From contig NZ_LBDA02000003.1 in NCBI RefSeq assembly GCF_000980885.2, positions 1 to 64,000 on the forward strand: a stretch of DNA of 64,000 nt. Reading direction: 5' to 3'. Below are positions 18,443 through 27,368 of the stretch, in pieces. This DNA is from Streptomyces malaysiense. GTDB lineage: Bacteria; Actinomycetota; Actinomycetes; Streptomycetales; Streptomycetaceae. The notes beneath the pieces were generated by a model, which saw nothing but the letters and a program-made list of their open reading frames with translations, did no database searches and had not been told where the DNA came from. The position numbers were made by a program, and so were the translations under genes. How positions within the stretch are numbered: position 1 is the first letter of the stretch; each line of letters starts with the position of its first letter.

Positions 18443-18991
18443 ATGTCGACTTCCGCAGCAGTTCCCACTGGATCCGAAGGCGCCATAAGTGGCCGTGGCG
18501 CCGTGACCGACCGCCTGGTGGAGGCCAACCAGCGATATGCCGCCGAGTTCGCCGATCCCGGCATGGACGCCCGTCCCGTGCTCAAGGTCGCCGTCGTGGC
18601 GTGCATGGACGCCCGTCTCGACCTGCACGCCGCCCTCGGACTCGAGCTCGGCGACTGTCACACCATCCGCAACGCGGGCGGGGTGGTCACCGACGACGTC
18701 ATCCGCTCCCTGACCATCAGCCAGCGGGCGCTGGGCACCCGCAGCGTGGTGCTCATCCACCACACCAACTGCGGCATGGAGACCATCACCGAGGAGTTCC
18801 GGCACGACCTGGAGATGGAGGTCGGCCAGCGCCCGTCGTGGGCGGTGGAGTCCTTCCGCGACGTCGACCAGGACGTACGGCAGTCGATGCAGCGGGTGCG
18901 TACCTCGCCGTTCCTGCTGAGCACCGAGGACGTGCGCGGCTTCGTGTTCGACGTGCGTACCGGCGAACTGCGCGAGGTGGACGCGGCCTGA
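18443..18991 (+). CDS. Beta-class carbonic anhydrase
   Basis: 182 aa zinc enzyme interconverting CO2 and bicarbonate. Zinc ligands and the Asp-Arg dyad are visible as CMDAR (Cys54, Asp56, Arg58) and HHTNC (His107, Cys110), with the NAGG strand between. The C-terminal DVRTGELREV is typical of the actinobacterial short type. Two ATGs compete: 18443, chosen because a TAACGT -10 (18430-18435) ends exactly 7 bases before it, as in a leaderless message; and 18437, two codons upstream. No ribosome site precedes either. It is divergent from rsmH across a 418-base gap holding both promoters. Confidence 0.92.
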   Translation: MSTSAAVPTGSEGAISGRGAVTDRLVEANQRYAAEFADPGMDARPVLKVAVVACMDARLDLHAALGLELGDCHTIRNAGGVVTDDVIRSLTISQRALGTRSVVLIHHTNCGMETITEEFRHDLEMEVGQRPSWAVESFRDVDQDVRQSMQRVRTSPFLLSTEDVRGFVFDVRTGELREVDAA

Positions 18992-18997
18992 CCGGCA

Positions 18998-19014
18998 CCC
19001 CGGCCGTCCCGGGG
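18998..19014 (+). terminator. Weak hairpin after the carbonic anhydrase gene
   Basis: A 6-bp CCCCGG/CCGGGG stem with a 5-base loop begins 7 bases past the stop and is followed by CACTTT. It is short, so it is only a candidate terminator. The rest of the 271-base gap to 19263 holds a DnaA-box match and the likely promoter of the next operon. Confidence 0.4.
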
Positions 19015-19110
19015 CACTTTCCGTTCCGACTTCCGCCCCCGAGGCGATCCCCACCGAAACGTATCGAAAGCCTGGCCGAAAGGGCCGTACGACCGACATC
19101 GTGCGGGCAG

Positions 19111-19119
19111 TTGTCCACA
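19111..19119 (+). other. Exact match to the Streptomyces DnaA box (TTGTCCACA)
   Basis: The 9-mer TTGTCCACA, the preferred Streptomyces DnaA-binding sequence, occurs once, upstream of the MoxR operon. It is not part of an oriC-like cluster. A single match in 64 kb could be chance, so function is uncertain. Confidence 0.4.
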
Positions 19120-19262
19120 GGCGGTGACACGAATCGGTAACGGCAGCGAGAATGCGGTGTGCGACATCGCGCGGAACCATTTCCGCGTGGTGTCCGTGTT
19201 TCGGGGTGGGCCGGCCGTGACCGAGCGTGCCGGCCCAGGAAGAACGGGCCGAGGAGGGCCGG

Positions 19263-20299
<1,037 letters not shown>

Positions 20300-20303
<4 letters not shown>

Positions 20304-21664
20304 TGAGCGCCGGGGGGACGGCGCGGACGGCGGGCGGGCGCGCGGACGCGGGCGGCGTCCGCACCGCGCTGGCCGGTCTGACCACCCGCGGCCGCTCCTT
20401 CCTGGCGGCCGGGATCGCCGCCGCGATCTGCGCCTACGTGCTGGGCCAGAGCGAACTGCTGCGCGTCGGCCTGCTGCTGGCCGCGCTGCCGCTGACCTGC
20501 GCGACGGTGCTCCACCGCACCCGCTACCGGGTGTCCGGCACCCGGGCGCTGTCCCCCGCGCGCGTCCCGGCCGGCGGCGAGGCCCGGGTCCGGCTGCGGA
20601 TGGACAACGTCTCCCGGCTGCCCACCGGGCTGCTGATGCTCCAGGACCGGGTGCCCTATGTGCTCGGGCCCCGGCCCCGGTTCGTGCTGGACCGGATGGA
20701 GCCGGGCGGCCGCCGCGAGGTGTCCTACCGGGTCCGCTCGGACCTGCGCGGCCGCTATCCGCTCGGCCCCCTCCAGCTGCGCCTCACCGATCCCTTCGGG
20801 ATGTGCGAACTGACCCGCTCCTTCCCGGAGTCCGACACCCTCACCGTCATCCCCCGGGTGACCCCGCTGGCCCCGGCCCGGTTCGCCGGCGAGGCCCGGG
20901 GCTACGGCGACGGGCACCGGCGCGCGCCGGCCCTCGCGGGCGACGACGACGTGATCCCGCGCGGCTACCGGTACGGCGACGACCTGCGCCGCGTGCACTG
21001 GCGCTCCACCGCGCGCTACGGCGAACTGATGGTGCGCCGCGAGGAGCAGCCCCGGCGCGCCCGCTGCACCGTCCTGCTGGACACCCGCGGCGGCGCCTAC
21101 GAGGGCGCGGGCCCCGACTCGGCCTTCGAGTGGGCCGTCTCCGGCGCCGCCTCCGCCCTGGTGCACATGCTCGAACGCGGCTTCTCGGTACGGCTGCTGA
21201 CGGACACCGGCAGCGCGGTGCCCGGCGAGAGCGCCGACGGCTTCGCGGGCGGCGGCCAGGAGTCCGCGGACGCGGCCGGGCTGATCCTGGACACCCTCGC
21301 GGTGATCGACCACTCCGGCGGCGAGGACCTCTCCCGGGCCCACGACGCACTGCGCGGCGGCGGCGACGGCCTGCTGATCGCCTTCCTCGGCGACCTGGAC
21401 GAGGAGCAGGCCACCACGGTCGCCGGCATGAGCAGGCGTGGCGGCGGTGCCGTCGCCTTCGTCCTGGACCCGGCCACCTGGTCCCGCGACCCGTCCGAGC
21501 CCCCGCGGCCCGGGGACCCGCACACGGACCGGCTGCGCCTGCTGCGCGACGCGGGCTGGACGGCGGTCAGCGTGCCGCGCGGCGCCGCCCTCGACGAGCT
21601 GTGGCACCGGGCGGACCATGAGCGCTCGGGCCTGGCCGCCGTGGCGAGGGAGGCACGGGCATGA
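20300..21664 (+). CDS. DUF58 domain-containing membrane protein
   Basis: 454 aa. Two hydrophobic segments near the N-terminus (about 33-48 and 52-68, with LAAGIAAAICAYVLG and LLRVGLLLAALPL) are followed by a beta-rich region and the DUF58 signature YRYGDDLRRVHWRSTARYGELMVR (quoted in two parts: YRYGDDLRRVHW and RSTARYGELMVR, about 220-245). A VWA-like fold follows with TVLLDTRGG. GTG at 20300 or ATG at 20303 are both possible; each overlaps the moxR TGA. The protein probably displays its VWA-like domain as partner of the MoxR ATPase. Its exact function is not known. Confidence 0.92.
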
Positions 21665-24039
21665 GCGGGCGGGCACGCTTGGCGCTGTGCGCGGCGGCGG
21701 CCACGCTGATGGCCTCGTGCGCGCTGCTGCCGCTGGTGAACGGGCCGTCCTGGCTGCTGGAGCTGGTGCCGCTGCTGGCCGTGCAGAGCGGGGTGGGCGC
21801 GGCGGCGCGGCGGGTGCCGCTCGGGCGGCCGCTGACCGTGGTGGCGCAGGCGGTGGCCACGCTGCTGCTGCTCACCCTGGTCTTCGCCCGCGGGCACGCG
21901 ATCGCCGGGGTGATCCCCGGCCCCGACACCTTCTCGTACTTCACCGAACTGCTGCGGCAGGGCGCCCAGGACGTGAGCCAGTACGCGATACCGGCACCGC
22001 TCACCGACGGCATCCGGCTGATGCTGATCGGTGGTGTGCTGCTGATCGGCCTGCTGGTGGACACCCTCGCGGTGACCTTCCGCAGCGCCGCACCCGCCGG
22101 GCTGCCGCTGCTCGCGCTGTACTCGGTGGCCGCCGGACTCTCCCAGGGCGGCCCGGACTGGCTGTGGTTCCTGGTGGCGGCGGGCGGCTATCTGATGCTG
22201 CTGCTCGCCGAGGGCCGGGACCGGCTCGCCCAGTGGGGCCGCGTCTTCGGCGCCGCGCCCCACACCCGGGACGGCGCCCCGGACGACGACACGGTCGCCC
22301 CGGTGCGCACCGGGCGGCGGATCGGCGCGGTCGCCCTCGGGACGGCCCTGCTGGTGCCGCTCGCGCTGCCCGCGATGCAGGGCGGCCTGCTGGCCGCGGA
22401 GGGCGCCGGGGTCGGCGCGGGCCCCGGCCGCGGCGGCACGATCTCGGCGGTCAACCCGCTCGTCTCGCTGCGCGACAGCCTGAACGCCACCGACGACCGC
22501 ACGGTGCTGTCCGTGCGTACCAACAGCACCGACATCTCGGACCTGTACCTGCGCATCGTCTCCCTGGACGACTTCGACGGCACCACCTGGAAGCCGGCAC
22601 AGCGGCACATCGTGGGCGTGCCGGACACGTTCCCGGCGCCGCCCGGACTGAACCCGGACGTCCGGCGGGACACGCTGCGGACCACCGTCAAGGCGGCGGA
22701 CTGGTACGCCCAGGACTGGCTGCCGATGCCCTACCCGCCGAGCCGGGTGCGGATCGACGGCAACTGGCGGTACGAGCCGGTCGGCATGACGCTGGTGGGG
22801 GACCACGGCGAGACCACGCGCGGCAAGACGTACCAGGTGACCAGCCTGGACGTGCGACCGACCGCGGGGCAGCTGGCGAGCGCGCCCGAGCCGCCGGCCG
22901 CCCTGCGCCGCGAGTACACCGAGGTGCCGGGCTCGCTGCCGAAGGTGGTGGCGCGGACCGCCCGGGAGGTCACGGCGGGCGCGAAGAACCACTACGAGGA
23001 GGCCGTCCGGCTCCAGGACTGGTTCTCCACCGACGGCGGCTTCCAGTACGACACCCAGGTGGCCGTCGGCAGCGGTCCGGACGCCATCGCGAACTTCCTG
23101 AAGAAGAGGCAGGGGTTCTGCGTCCACTTCTCCTTCGCGATGGCGGCGATGGCCCGCACCCTCGGCATCCCGGCCCGGGTGGCGGTGGGCTTCGCGCCCG
23201 GCACCCCGCAGGCGGACGGTTCGGTGACGGTGAGCCTGAAAGACGCGCACGCCTGGCCCGAGCTGTACTTCCAGGGCGTGGGCTGGACCCGGTTCGAGCC
23301 GACGCCGACGCGGGGCGTGGTGCCGTCGTACACCCAGTCGGTCACCCCCGGCACCTCGCGGCCGGACCAGTCACTGCCGTCCAAGAACGGCTCCGCGAAG
23401 CCGTCGGCGGCTCCGTCGGCCGGTGCGAACTGCGCGGGCGGCCCGGGGGCCTGCGACACGCCCTCGGCGGCGGCGGTCCCGGCCGGGGACGGCGGCGGAC
23501 CGGGCCCGTGGTGGTCCGCGCTGGCCGTGCTGGCCGTGCTGGTGGTGCTGGCCGTCCCGCTCTCGCCGCTGCTGTGGCGGGCCCGGAGACGGTCGGTACG
23601 GCTCAGCGGGCACGCCCGCACCGACGAGGGAGCGGCGGCGCACACCCTGGCGGCGTGGCAGGAGCTGACCGACAGCGCGTGGGACCTGGGCATCCCGCCG
23701 GACGAGTCGCTGACCCCGCGGGGCGCGGCCGAGCGGATCATCCGGCTGGGCCGTCTCGACGGGCCGGCGGGCGCCGCGGTCCGTCGCGTCGCCGACGCCC
23801 TGGAGCAGGTCCTGTACGCCCCCCGGCCGCGGCCCGCCCCGGGGGTGGCCGACGACGTACGCCAGGTCACGGCCGCCCTTCACGGCACGGCCACCCGCAC
23901 GGCGCGGCTGCGGGCCCGCTTGCTGCCGCGCTCGGCGGTCCGGGCGCTGTGGGCGGCCTCGGCCCGCTGGTCGACGCTCCGCGCCCGAGCGGCGGCGGCC
24001 CGACCGGTGATACGCCGCCCGCGCTCCTCGCAGCGCTAG
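21661..24039 (+). CDS. TgpA-like transmembrane transglutaminase-domain protein
   Basis: 792 aa. Five to six membrane helices occupy about residues 5-235. An extracytoplasmic region with a transglutaminase-like domain follows (about 440-555), then another helix (about 615-637) and a cytoplasmic tail with a DUF4129-like helical segment. The catalytic Cys487 is in QGFCVHFSFAMAAMART and His530 in DAHAWPELYF, with FEPTP downstream. The start overlaps the DUF58 gene (ATGA). Close relatives include the essential Pseudomonas TgpA; a role in envelope protein or wall modification is likely from context beside the division cluster but is inference. Confidence 0.93.
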   Translation: MSGRARLALCAAAATLMASCALLPLVNGPSWLLELVPLLAVQSGVGAAARRVPLGRPLTVVAQAVATLLLLTLVFARGHAIAGVIPGPDTFSYFTELLRQGAQDVSQYAIPAPLTDGIRLMLIGGVLLIGLLVDTLAVTFRSAAPAGLPLLALYSVAAGLSQGGPDWLWFLVAAGGYLMLLLAEGRDRLAQWGRVFGAAPHTRDGAPDDDTVAPVRTGRRIGAVALGTALLVPLALPAMQGGLLAAEGAGVGAGPGRGGTISAVNPLVSLRDSLNATDDRTVLSVRTNSTDISDLYLRIVSLDDFDGTTWKPAQRHIVGVPDTFPAPPGLNPDVRRDTLRTTVKAADWYAQDWLPMPYPPSRVRIDGNWRYEPVGMTLVGDHGETTRGKTYQVTSLDVRPTAGQLASAPEPPAALRREYTEVPGSLPKVVARTAREVTAGAKNHYEEAVRLQDWFSTDGGFQYDTQVAVGSGPDAIANFLKKRQGFCVHFSFAMAAMARTLGIPARVAVGFAPGTPQADGSVTVSLKDAHAWPELYFQGVGWTRFEPTPTRGVVPSYTQSVTPGTSRPDQSLPSKNGSAKPSAAPSAGANCAGGPGACDTPSAAAVPAGDGGGPGPWWSALAVLAVLVVLAVPLSPLLWRARRRSVRLSGHARTDEGAAAHTLAAWQELTDSAWDLGIPPDESLTPRGAAERIIRLGRLDGPAGAAVRRVADALEQVLYAPRPRPAPGVADDVRQVTAALHGTATRTARLRARLLPRSAVRALWAASARWSTLRARAAAARPVIRRPRSSQR

Positions 24040-24146
24040 CCGGCTGCGCACCCCCGCGTCCCGTCAGGGGCGCGGGGAACCGCCCGACCCCGCCACCGCG
24101 GCAACGGCAGCCCGTGGCGGCGGGACGGCGCCGGGCCGTGCGAACG

Positions 24147-24186
24147 CCCGAGGGGTGACCACCAGTACTGGTGGTCACCCCTCGGG
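24147..24186. terminator. Perfect 40-bp palindrome, bidirectional terminator
   Basis: The two 20-base arms are exactly complementary about the centre between 24166 and 24167, so the RNA would fold to an 18-bp stem with a GTAC loop. It lies between the convergent transglutaminase gene (stop 24039) and the DUF3040 gene (stop 24222), as expected for a shared terminator. No T-run follows on either strand, which is common in Streptomyces. Confidence 0.85.
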
Positions 24187-24221
24187 AAGACTCGGGAAGG
24201 ACCGGCCGAAGCGACGGAGCG

Positions 24222-24605
24222 CTATCGCCCCTGTTCGTCCCGCCGTCTCTGCCATCGTTCCTCGATGCGATCCATCATGGACCGCTTGGCCCGCACCGGG
24301 CGCCGCACCGCGCCCACGGGTCGTTCCCCCGGTTTGGGGGCCTTGCGCCAGCCCGTGACCGCGAGCACCGCGCAGCCGAGCATGACGAGGAAACCTACGA
24401 CACTGACCCAGATCACCTTGGCGACCATTCCGGCCATGAGGAGCGCGATACCGACGAGGAAGCCCGCGACCGCCTGGTAGACCCGCCGCCGGGTGTACGT
24501 ACGCAGCCCGCTTCCCTCAAGCGCTGACGCGAACTTGGGATCTTCGGCGTACAGCGCTCGCTCCATTTGCTCGAGCATGCGCTGCTCGTGCTCCGAGAGC
24601 GGCAC
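24222..24605 (-). CDS. DUF3040 small membrane protein
   Basis: 127 aa. The family signature is the N-terminal SEHEQRMLEQMERALYAEDPKFASAL (given here as SEHEQRMLEQ followed by MERALYAEDPKFASAL). Two adjacent membrane helices lie at about residues 45-65 and 68-88, followed by a strongly basic C-terminus (RRPVRAKRSMMDRIEERWQRR). The family is confined to actinobacteria and this copy is conserved next to the division cluster, so a division role is plausible but unproven. GTG at 24605 has GAGGAGG 7 bases upstream. Just upstream of that ribosome site a GGTCGC-CCCG-GCGACC hairpin (24625-24640) may influence translation. Confidence 0.88.
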   Translation of the reverse strand: MPLSEHEQRMLEQMERALYAEDPKFASALEGSGLRTYTRRRVYQAVAGFLVGIALLMAGMVAKVIWVSVVGFLVMLGCAVLAVTGWRKAPKPGERPVGAVRRPVRAKRSMMDRIEERWQRRRDEQGR

Positions 24606-24880
24606 GGAGTCCTCCTCATCGTGCGGTCGCCGGGGCGACCCGGGGGGTCCCTTCAGGATAGGCAGGGAATCGCCCCCGTGAAACCCGCCCCTCTGCGCCA
24701 ATTGACCAACCGGGGTCCCGCCATGGCGGTCCCGGCTCACCGATGCTTCCATTCCCCGGCGGCCGACCCGTCATGCCGGGTGGTGTACCTCGATCATACG
24801 GCGCAAACCCCTCGATCGGGGGTCTTGTGCTGTACTCCGTCCGCCGCCGATGCCCTGATCAGCGGCGGGTCGCCGCGCGC

Positions 24881-25708
24881 TCAGGCCTCGGCGGCGCCCG
24901 GCGCCTCGCCGAGCACGTGCAGCTGGGTGGCCACGGAGTGGAACGCGGGCAGCTCGGCCGCCGCCGCCTCCAGCCGCAGCAGCGCGTCCAGCGCGGCGGG
25001 CTCGGTGTCCACCAGGACGCCGGGCACCAGGTCGGCGAAGACCCGTACGCCGTGCACCGCGCCGACCCGCAGGCCCGCCCCCTCGACCAGCGCGGTCAGC
25101 TGCTCCGCGGTGAAGCGGCGCGGCATCGGGTCGCCGGGGCCCCAGCGGCCGGCGGGGTCCTGGAGGGCGTGCCGGGCGTCGGTGAAGTGGCCGGCGAGGG
25201 CGCGGGCGAGCACCGCGCCGCCGAGGCCCGCGGCCAGCACGCTGAGCACGCCCTCGGGACGCAGGGCCGCGACCGCGTTGCGCATGCCCTCGGCCGGGTC
25301 GTCCACGTACTCCAGGACGCCGTGGCACAGCACCGCGTCGTAGCCGCCTCGCTCGACCACGTCGAACAGGCCGTGGGCGTCGCCCTGGACGCCCTTGACC
25401 CGGTCGGCGACGCCGGCCTCGGCGGCGCGGCGCTCCAGCGCGAACAGCGCGTTGGGGCTGGGGTCGACCACGGTGACACGGTGGCCGGCGCGGGCGAGGG
25501 GCACCGCGAAGTTGCCGCTGCCACCGCCGGTGTCGAGGACGTCCAGCGCGTCCCGCCCCGTCGCCTTGACCCGCCGGTCGAGGGCCTCCTGGAGGACCTC
25601 CGAGACCACGGCGGTACGCAGCGAGGCGCGGGTGCCGGAGCGGTCGGAACGCAGCGAGGCCGTATGCGGGTGATGAGGGGAGACGGGCGGGCGCATCGGG
25701 TCCGACAC
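24881..25708 (-). CDS. SAM-dependent methyltransferase (class I)
   Basis: 275 aa Rossmann-fold methyltransferase. The SAM-binding motif VLDTGGGSGNFAVPLA is near residues 56-71, the acidic residue after strand 2 is in VTVVDPSP, and motif VLCHGVLEYVDDP closes the core. The C-terminal 90 residues look like a substrate lid. The substrate is not evident. Start GTG at 25708 has GAGGAG 10 bases upstream; ATG at 25696 is possible. It lies 135 bases downstream of the HEPN gene on the same strand and 275 bases upstream of the DUF3040 gene. Confidence 0.88.
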   Translation of the reverse strand: MSDPMRPPVSPHHPHTASLRSDRSGTRASLRTAVVSEVLQEALDRRVKATGRDALDVLDTGGGSGNFAVPLARAGHRVTVVDPSPNALFALERRAAEAGVADRVKGVQGDAHGLFDVVERGGYDAVLCHGVLEYVDDPAEGMRNAVAALRPEGVLSVLAAGLGGAVLARALAGHFTDARHALQDPAGRWGPGDPMPRRFTAEQLTALVEGAGLRVGAVHGVRVFADLVPGVLVDTEPAALDALLRLEAAAAELPAFHSVATQLHVLGEAPGAAEA

Positions 25709-25843
25709 GGCAGGTGGCTCCTCGGCAGGGCTGGACGTCTTTCAGGCGTCTCCACCCTATTGCCTCCGGCGCTCCGCCCGGTCATCACGAGGGCCGCGGC
25801 CGTGTCCGTCTCGCTCGGCGGACGCCGGGCGCACCACCCGTGG

Positions 25844-26428
25844 TCAGCCCGCATCCGGTAGGTCACCACGGGCCCGGGGACCGCCGCCCTCCCCGGCGTC
25901 CCGGCGGGGCCGGGGCAGGACCGGCTGGAGGGCGAGCGTGCGCTCCACGAGGCGCAGGAACACCGCCACGTCCCGCATCAGGTCGTCGGCGTCCCGGCGG
26001 GTCGCGGCGCCCCGGATGCCGGCCTCGGCGCGGGCCCGGCGGGCCGCGCCGGAGGCGAAGAGGGCGCTCCACTCGGCCAGTTCGGGGGCGATCTCGGGCA
26101 GGACCTCCCACGCGCTGCGGATCCGGGCGCGGCGGCGCGGGGAGGTCTCGGGGCGGCCGCGGACGGCGAGCACGGCGGCGGCGGTGCGCAGGGCGGCGAG
26201 GTGGGCGGTCGCATAGCGCTCGTTCGGCGCTTCCAGGGCGGCGGCCTCCGTCAGTCCGGCGCGGGCCTGGGCGAGCAGGTCGAGAGCGGCGGGCGGGGCC
26301 GCGGACTGCCGGAGCACGGGGTGCACATCGCTCGCCGGGCCGGTCGCGGAGGGGACGGCGCGGGTCAGTGAGGGGGCAGGGCCGGGGGCGCGGCGCCGGG
26401 ACGCGGCGGCTGCGGACGAGTGGGCCAT
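25844..26428 (-). CDS. SAV_6107-type HEPN domain protein
   Basis: 194 aa, predicted all-helical and cytoplasmic. After a disordered Ala/Pro/Ser-rich start (1-45) comes a HEPN-like bundle (about 45-160: LDLLAQARAGLTEAAALEAPNE, split as LDLLAQARAGLT and EAAALEAPNE). The RX4H motif RYATAH, the catalytic signature of HEPN ribonucleases, is present at Arg71-His76. The family name comes from the S. avermitilis locus in the same neighbourhood. No nucleotidyltransferase (MNT) antitoxin gene is adjacent. ATG at 26428 has AGGAGG about 7 bases upstream. It is divergent from the ABC transporter operon. Confidence 0.85.
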   Translation of the reverse strand: MAHSSAAAASRRRAPGPAPSLTRAVPSATGPASDVHPVLRQSAAPPAALDLLAQARAGLTEAAALEAPNERYATAHLAALRTAAAVLAVRGRPETSPRRRARIRSAWEVLPEIAPELAEWSALFASGAARRARAEAGIRGAATRRDADDLMRDVAVFLRLVERTLALQPVLPRPRRDAGEGGGPRARGDLPDAG

Positions 26429-26503
26429 GACGAACCTCCTGTCGTCTGGGTGACGGCACGTGTGCCGTATGTACCCATCGTGAGGTACGCCACTGACAAT
26501 CCG

Positions 26504-26540
26504 GCCCGACCTGGGCTTTTGCTTCGGCCGAAGGTCGGGC
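26504..26540. promoter_or_regulatory. Inverted repeat in the divergent HEPN/ABC promoter region
   Basis: GCCCGACCT (26504-26512) and AGGTCGGGC (26532-26540) form a perfect 9-bp inverted repeat around 19 bases, the 3' part of which contains the 12-bp palindrome CTTCGGCCGAAG (26522-26533). The position between two divergent genes suggests a protein-binding site or an mRNA hairpin. No regulator is known. Confidence 0.45.
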
Positions 26541-26550
26541 ATATTTTTAT

Positions 26551-26564
26551 ACTGACCAGTCAGT
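26551..26564. promoter_or_regulatory. Palindromic operator ACTGACCAGTCAGT, likely TetR site
   Basis: A perfect 14-bp palindrome lies 27 bases before the ATPase start and overlaps a TATACT hexamer (26548-26553) that could be a -10. TetR-family repressors bind palindromes of this kind, and a tetR gene closes the operon (29487-30116). A lone half-site ACTGAC is at 26492-26497 towards the HEPN gene. Autoregulation by the operon's own repressor is the simplest reading. Confidence 0.65.
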
Positions 26565-26591
26565 TCAAAATTACGGACCGCAGGGGGGCTT

Positions 26592-27368
26592 GTGGACGGC
26601 GCGCACGTCACGGCCGAGGGCCTCGGGCTCAGGGGACCACGGGGGTGGGCCTTTCGGGGCGTCACCCTCGACGCGGAGCCCGGCTCGCTGATCGCGATCG
26701 AGGGACCGTCCGGCTCCGGCCGTACGTGCCTGCTGCTCGCGCTCACCGGACGGATGAAGTCCACCGAGGGAGTAGCCACCGTCGGCGGATCCACACTTCC
26801 CCGGCACCTGGCGGCCGTGCGCCGGGTCAGCGCGCTCGCCAACGTGGCCGGGGTGACGGATCCGGAGCCCGCCCTGACCGTCGGCGAGCACCTGCGCGAA
26901 CGCTCCCTGCTCCAGCAGCGGTTCGGCGACTCCCTGCGGGAGCTGCTGCACCCGCGGGCCGGCCGCTCGCACGAGGCGCGGCTGCGCGTGGACGCGGCGC
27001 TCGCCGCGGCCGGGCTCGATCCGGAGTCGCTGCCCAAGGGCTCCCGGACGGCCGTGCGCGACCTGGAGCGGGTGCAGGAGCTGCGCCTGTCGATCGCCCT
27101 GGCGCTCATCGGCCGGCCCCGGCTGCTGGGCGTGGACGACCTCGACACCAAGCTGTCGGAGGCCGAACGCGCCGAGGTGTGGGACCTCCTGCGCTCCCTG
27201 GCGCACACCGGCACGACGGTCCTGGCGGTGTGCCGTACGGCCCCCGGGGACTGCCTCACCGTGTCCACGAGCCGTGCGGACGAGAACACGGACGAGAACG
27301 CCGCCGAGAACGCCGCGGGCCACAGGCCCGTGAGCCGCACCGAGGAGGACGCCGATGCGCTCGCCTAG
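26592..27368 (+). CDS. Degenerate ABC-type ATP-binding protein
   Basis: 258 aa nucleotide-binding subunit. Walker A is GPSGSGRTCLLLAL (near residue 38) and Walker B is RPRLLGVDDLD. The canonical LSGGQ signature is missing: the corresponding stretch reads LERVQELRLSIALALIG, and the residue after Walker B is Asp rather than Glu. ATP binding is likely but hydrolysis may be weak or depend on the partner. The last 30 residues are Asn/Glu/Thr-rich. The GTG start has GGGGGG a few bases upstream. It overlaps the permease gene by 14 bases and sits behind a TetR-type operator. Confidence 0.85.
   Translation: MDGAHVTAEGLGLRGPRGWAFRGVTLDAEPGSLIAIEGPSGSGRTCLLLALTGRMKSTEGVATVGGSTLPRHLAAVRRVSALANVAGVTDPEPALTVGEHLRERSLLQQRFGDSLRELLHPRAGRSHEARLRVDAALAAAGLDPESLPKGSRTAVRDLERVQELRLSIALALIGRPRLLGVDDLDTKLSEAERAEVWDLLRSLAHTGTTVLAVCRTAPGDCLTVSTSRADENTDENAAENAAGHRPVSRTEEDADALA

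Noticed and set aside
24651..24725. tRNA-like string on the minus strand upstream of the DUF3040 gene
   Set aside because: Pieces look like D-loop and T-loop words (GGTTGGTCAATTGG, GCGATTCCC), but acceptor, anticodon and T stems cannot be paired; both sides of the putative anticodon arm are G-rich. It is not a functional tRNA and I saw no sign that it is a real relic.
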